From positions 1 through 16,222 of the forward strand of contig JAZSOS010000036.1 of the NCBI GenBank assembly GCA_045537045.1: 16,222 nucleotides of DNA. Reading direction: 5' to 3'. This DNA is from SIG480 sp045537045 (GTDB lineage: Bacteria > Bacillota > Clostridia > Oscillospirales > JAAYXM01). This document shows positions 14,760 through 16,222 of the stretch, piece after piece. Positions within the stretch are counted from its first letter, which is position 1, and each line of letters opens with the position of its first letter. The notes below the pieces were generated by a model. The model saw only the letters and a list, made by a program, of their open reading frames with translations. It was not told where the DNA came from and did no database searches. Position numbers and translations under genes: made by a program.

Positions 14760-16034
14760 CTAATCCTTATAAACTATCTGCTCGCGGTCAGGTCCTACGC
14801 CAACAATGGAAACCTTGCATCCGCAAGCCTTTTCAACAGCGTTGATATATGTCTTAACGCTCTGCGGGAAATCATTATAGTCTCTGATTCCTGAAAGGTC
14901 TTCGTCAAAGCCGTCAAATTCTTCATAAACTGGCTTGCACTTTGCGAGATTATCAAGGTCTGCCGGGAAGTCGTTTACAATCTTGCCGTCCATTTCATAA
15001 GCCGTACAAAGCTTAATCTTCGGAAGACCGCGAAGCGGGTCGATTTTGTTGATTACAATAGATGTAAGGCCGTTTACGCGTACTGCATAGCGTGCCATAA
15101 CTGCGTCAAACCAACCTGTTCTGCGTGCGCGGCCTGTTGTTACGCCAAACTCTGCACCTGCCTGACGGATATATTCGCCAACCTCATCATCAAGCTCTGT
15201 CGGGAACGGGCCCTGACCGACGCGAGTAGTGTAACCCTTGAATATGCCGACAACCTCATCAATGAGAGTGGGACCGATACCTGCGCCTACGCAAACGCCG
15301 CCCGCAACCGGATGAGAGGATGTAACATACGGGTATGTTCCCATATCAATATCAAGAAGCGTCCCCTGCGCACCCTCGAAAAGAACCTTCTTGCCTGCCT
15401 TGACTGCATCAAAGACCATAACGCTTGTATCGCGCACCATCGGTGCAAGACGCTGGGCGTAGCCCCAGTATTCCTCTGCAATTGCATCAAGGTCAAGTGC
15501 CTTGCCGCCGTAGTAGCTTACAAACAGCTTGTTTTTCATTTCGCCCACGCGCTTTACCGCTGCAAAGAACTTATCTTTTGAGATGAAGTCATGCATACGG
15601 ATACCGACGCGCTGAGCCTTGTCCATATAGCACGGGCCGATGCCCTTCTTGGTTGTTCCTATATTGCCTGCACCGCGGGCAGCCTCTTCAAGGCCGTCCT
15701 GTTCTATATGCCACGGCATGATAACGTGTGTGCGCTCGTCAATAAAGAGGTTATCAAGCGGCGCGCCCTTTGATGCGAGCTCGTCCATCTCTGCAAGAAT
15801 AACCTTCGGGTCAAGCACAACACCCGAACCGATAACGTTCATTGTTCCCGGATAGAGAATGCCCGACGGGATGAGATGGAGCTTGTACACGTTATCACCG
15901 ACGATAACCGTGTGGCCTGCGTTATTGCCGCCCTGAGAACGAACAACAAGGTCTGCCTCCGATGCGAAAATATCAATAAATTTACCCTTTCCCTCATCGC
16001 CCCACTGAGCACCGAGGATGACTTTTCCTGACAT
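14760..16034 (-). CDS. purA: Adenylosuccinate synthetase
   Basis: PurA joins IMP and aspartate with GTP to form adenylosuccinate, the first committed step to AMP. The 424-residue protein has the standard length and all main motifs: GAQWGDEGKGK (8-18) with catalytic Asp13, NAGHTV (38-43) with His41, the IMP-loop region GTTKKGIGPCYMDKAQRVGIRM, FEGAQGTLLDIDMGTYPYVTSS, and the aspartate/arginine region TTGRARRTGWFDA. The GTP-binding NKID occurs near residue 328. The ATG at 16034 has AGGAGG 8 bases upstream and a strong extended -10 promoter with a short leader. No riboswitch or PurR-type box was recognised in the leader. It is co-transcribed with the WecC-like gene. Confidence 0.98.
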   Translation of the reverse strand: MSGKVILGAQWGDEGKGKFIDIFASEADLVVRSQGGNNAGHTVIVGDNVYKLHLIPSGILYPGTMNVIGSGVVLDPKVILAEMDELASKGAPLDNLFIDERTHVIMPWHIEQDGLEEAARGAGNIGTTKKGIGPCYMDKAQRVGIRMHDFISKDKFFAAVKRVGEMKNKLFVSYYGGKALDLDAIAEEYWGYAQRLAPMVRDTSVMVFDAVKAGKKVLFEGAQGTLLDIDMGTYPYVTSSHPVAGGVCVGAGIGPTLIDEVVGIFKGYTTRVGQGPFPTELDDEVGEYIRQAGAEFGVTTGRARRTGWFDAVMARYAVRVNGLTSIVINKIDPLRGLPKIKLCTAYEMDGKIVNDFPADLDNLAKCKPVYEEFDGFDEDLSGIRDYNDFPQSVKTYINAVEKACGCKVSIVGVGPDREQIVYKD

Positions 16035-16066
16035 GTAAAAGACCTCCTAATTAATTTCCACCCTAT

Positions 16067-16095
16067 ATTGTAGCATAAACACAGCTCATTTGCAA
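16067..16095 (-). promoter_or_regulatory. Extended -10 promoter for purA-wecC
   Basis: On the minus strand TTGCAA (16095-16090) lies 17 bases before TACAAT (16072-16067), which is preceded by TGC to make an extended -10. Transcription would begin near 16060, leaving a leader of about 25 bases with the AGGAGG site. This is too short to hold a riboswitch. Confidence 0.7.
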
Positions 16096-16222
16096 GAAAA
16101 ATCACAAACAATGTTTTATAATGTGTGTAGGTGTTACAATGATGTGTGACAAATAAATAAAAAAGGGTAGCGAATAGAAGCGACCTGTGTTAAGGTTGAG
16201 TTGCTCAGACAAAACCGAAAGG
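16096..16222. other. Right-edge intergenic region, no gene seen
   Basis: No convincing coding frame runs through these bases. On the plus strand an extended -10 TGTTACAAT (16132-16140) could start a transcript leaving the window, but a matching -35 is poor. The A-rich stretch 16151-16164 and the following segment could be the leader of that transcript. Several short complementary pairs occur, such as GGTT/AACC with an inner GAG/CTC at 16194-16216. I compared it from memory with common riboswitch classes (lysine, cobalamin, glycine, TPP, SAM, FMN, c-di-GMP, T-box) and recognised none. Confidence 0.4.
16152..16185 (-). terminator. Possible minus-strand terminator for a gene beyond the right edge
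   Basis: On the minus strand GGTCGC (16185-16180) can pair with GCTACC (16171-16166) with one mismatch around an 8-base loop, followed by CTTTTTTATTTATTT. The U-tract is good but the stem is short and imperfect. It would end a minus-strand transcript entering from the right and insulate the purA promoter. The alternative is that the A-rich strand is a plus-strand leader. Confidence 0.3.

Noticed and set aside
16035..16066. Riboswitch or PurR-type control in the purA leader
   Set aside because: The predicted leader is only about 25 bases and shows just the SD.
1..16222. Mobile elements, prophage, CRISPR array or defence island
   Set aside because: No transposase, integrase, phage or Cas-like products, no direct-repeat arrays and no long terminal inverted repeats were seen; almost all bases are accounted for by housekeeping genes.

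Overview
This window reads as a housekeeping stretch of a Clostridia-type Firmicutes chromosome. The supporting evidence is gene content and order: a recJ-relA-dtd-MBL hydrolase-hemZ series, a spoVB-like flippase-mazG-hup series, purine-rich Shine-Dalgarno (SD) sites of the AGGAGG type, and dense gene packing with many 4-base or near-zero junctions. HemZ-type radical SAM proteins and the SpoVB-like/MazG/HU neighbourhood are typical of this class. I cannot place it to genus. I see no transposase, phage gene, CRISPR array, rRNA or complete tRNA, and base composition looks uniform apart from AT-rich promoter gaps.

Layout, left to right. (1) Positions 1-4592, all on the minus strand and therefore transcribed right to left: a small zinc-ribbon protein with its own promoter, an MTA/SAH deaminase-type amidohydrolase, a SpoVB/MurJ-like lipid flippase, MazG, and HU (with its own promoter). 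The first codons of another minus-strand ORF run off the left edge. (2) Positions 4653-12452, minus strand: one long operon from a clear promoter at 12484-12512. It encodes RecJ exonuclease, the bifunctional (p)ppGpp synthetase/hydrolase, D-aminoacyl-tRNA deacylase, an MBL-fold hydrolase, HemZ and a uridine-kinase-family protein. Junctions are tight, with overlaps at dtd/MBL (ATGA) and MBL/hemZ (TTGA). (3) Positions 12612-13451, plus strand: a YihY/BrkB-family membrane protein, divergent from recJ. It ends at a 15-bp hairpin that also serves the convergent unit. (4) Positions 13522-16034, minus strand: purA followed by a WecC-type UDP-ManNAc dehydrogenase, driven by an extended -10 promoter at 16067-16095. 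The last 127 bases hold no gene I can identify. They contain a possible minus-strand terminator and a possible plus-strand promoter.

Functionally the window combines DNA maintenance (RecJ, HU), quality control (MazG against aberrant NTPs, Dtd against D-aminoacyl-tRNA, MTA/SAH deaminase for SAM by-products), stringent response (Rel), nucleotide metabolism (PurA, kinase) and envelope synthesis (flippase, WecC). I found no clear undescribed system. The most interesting small signals are a hairpin with a tRNA T-arm-like loop next to the dtd SD, a MazG whose second domain looks catalytically degenerate, a kinase with an unassigned N-terminus at the end of the recJ operon, a perfect hairpin without a U-tract between the zinc-ribbon and deaminase genes, and the purA-wecC pairing.
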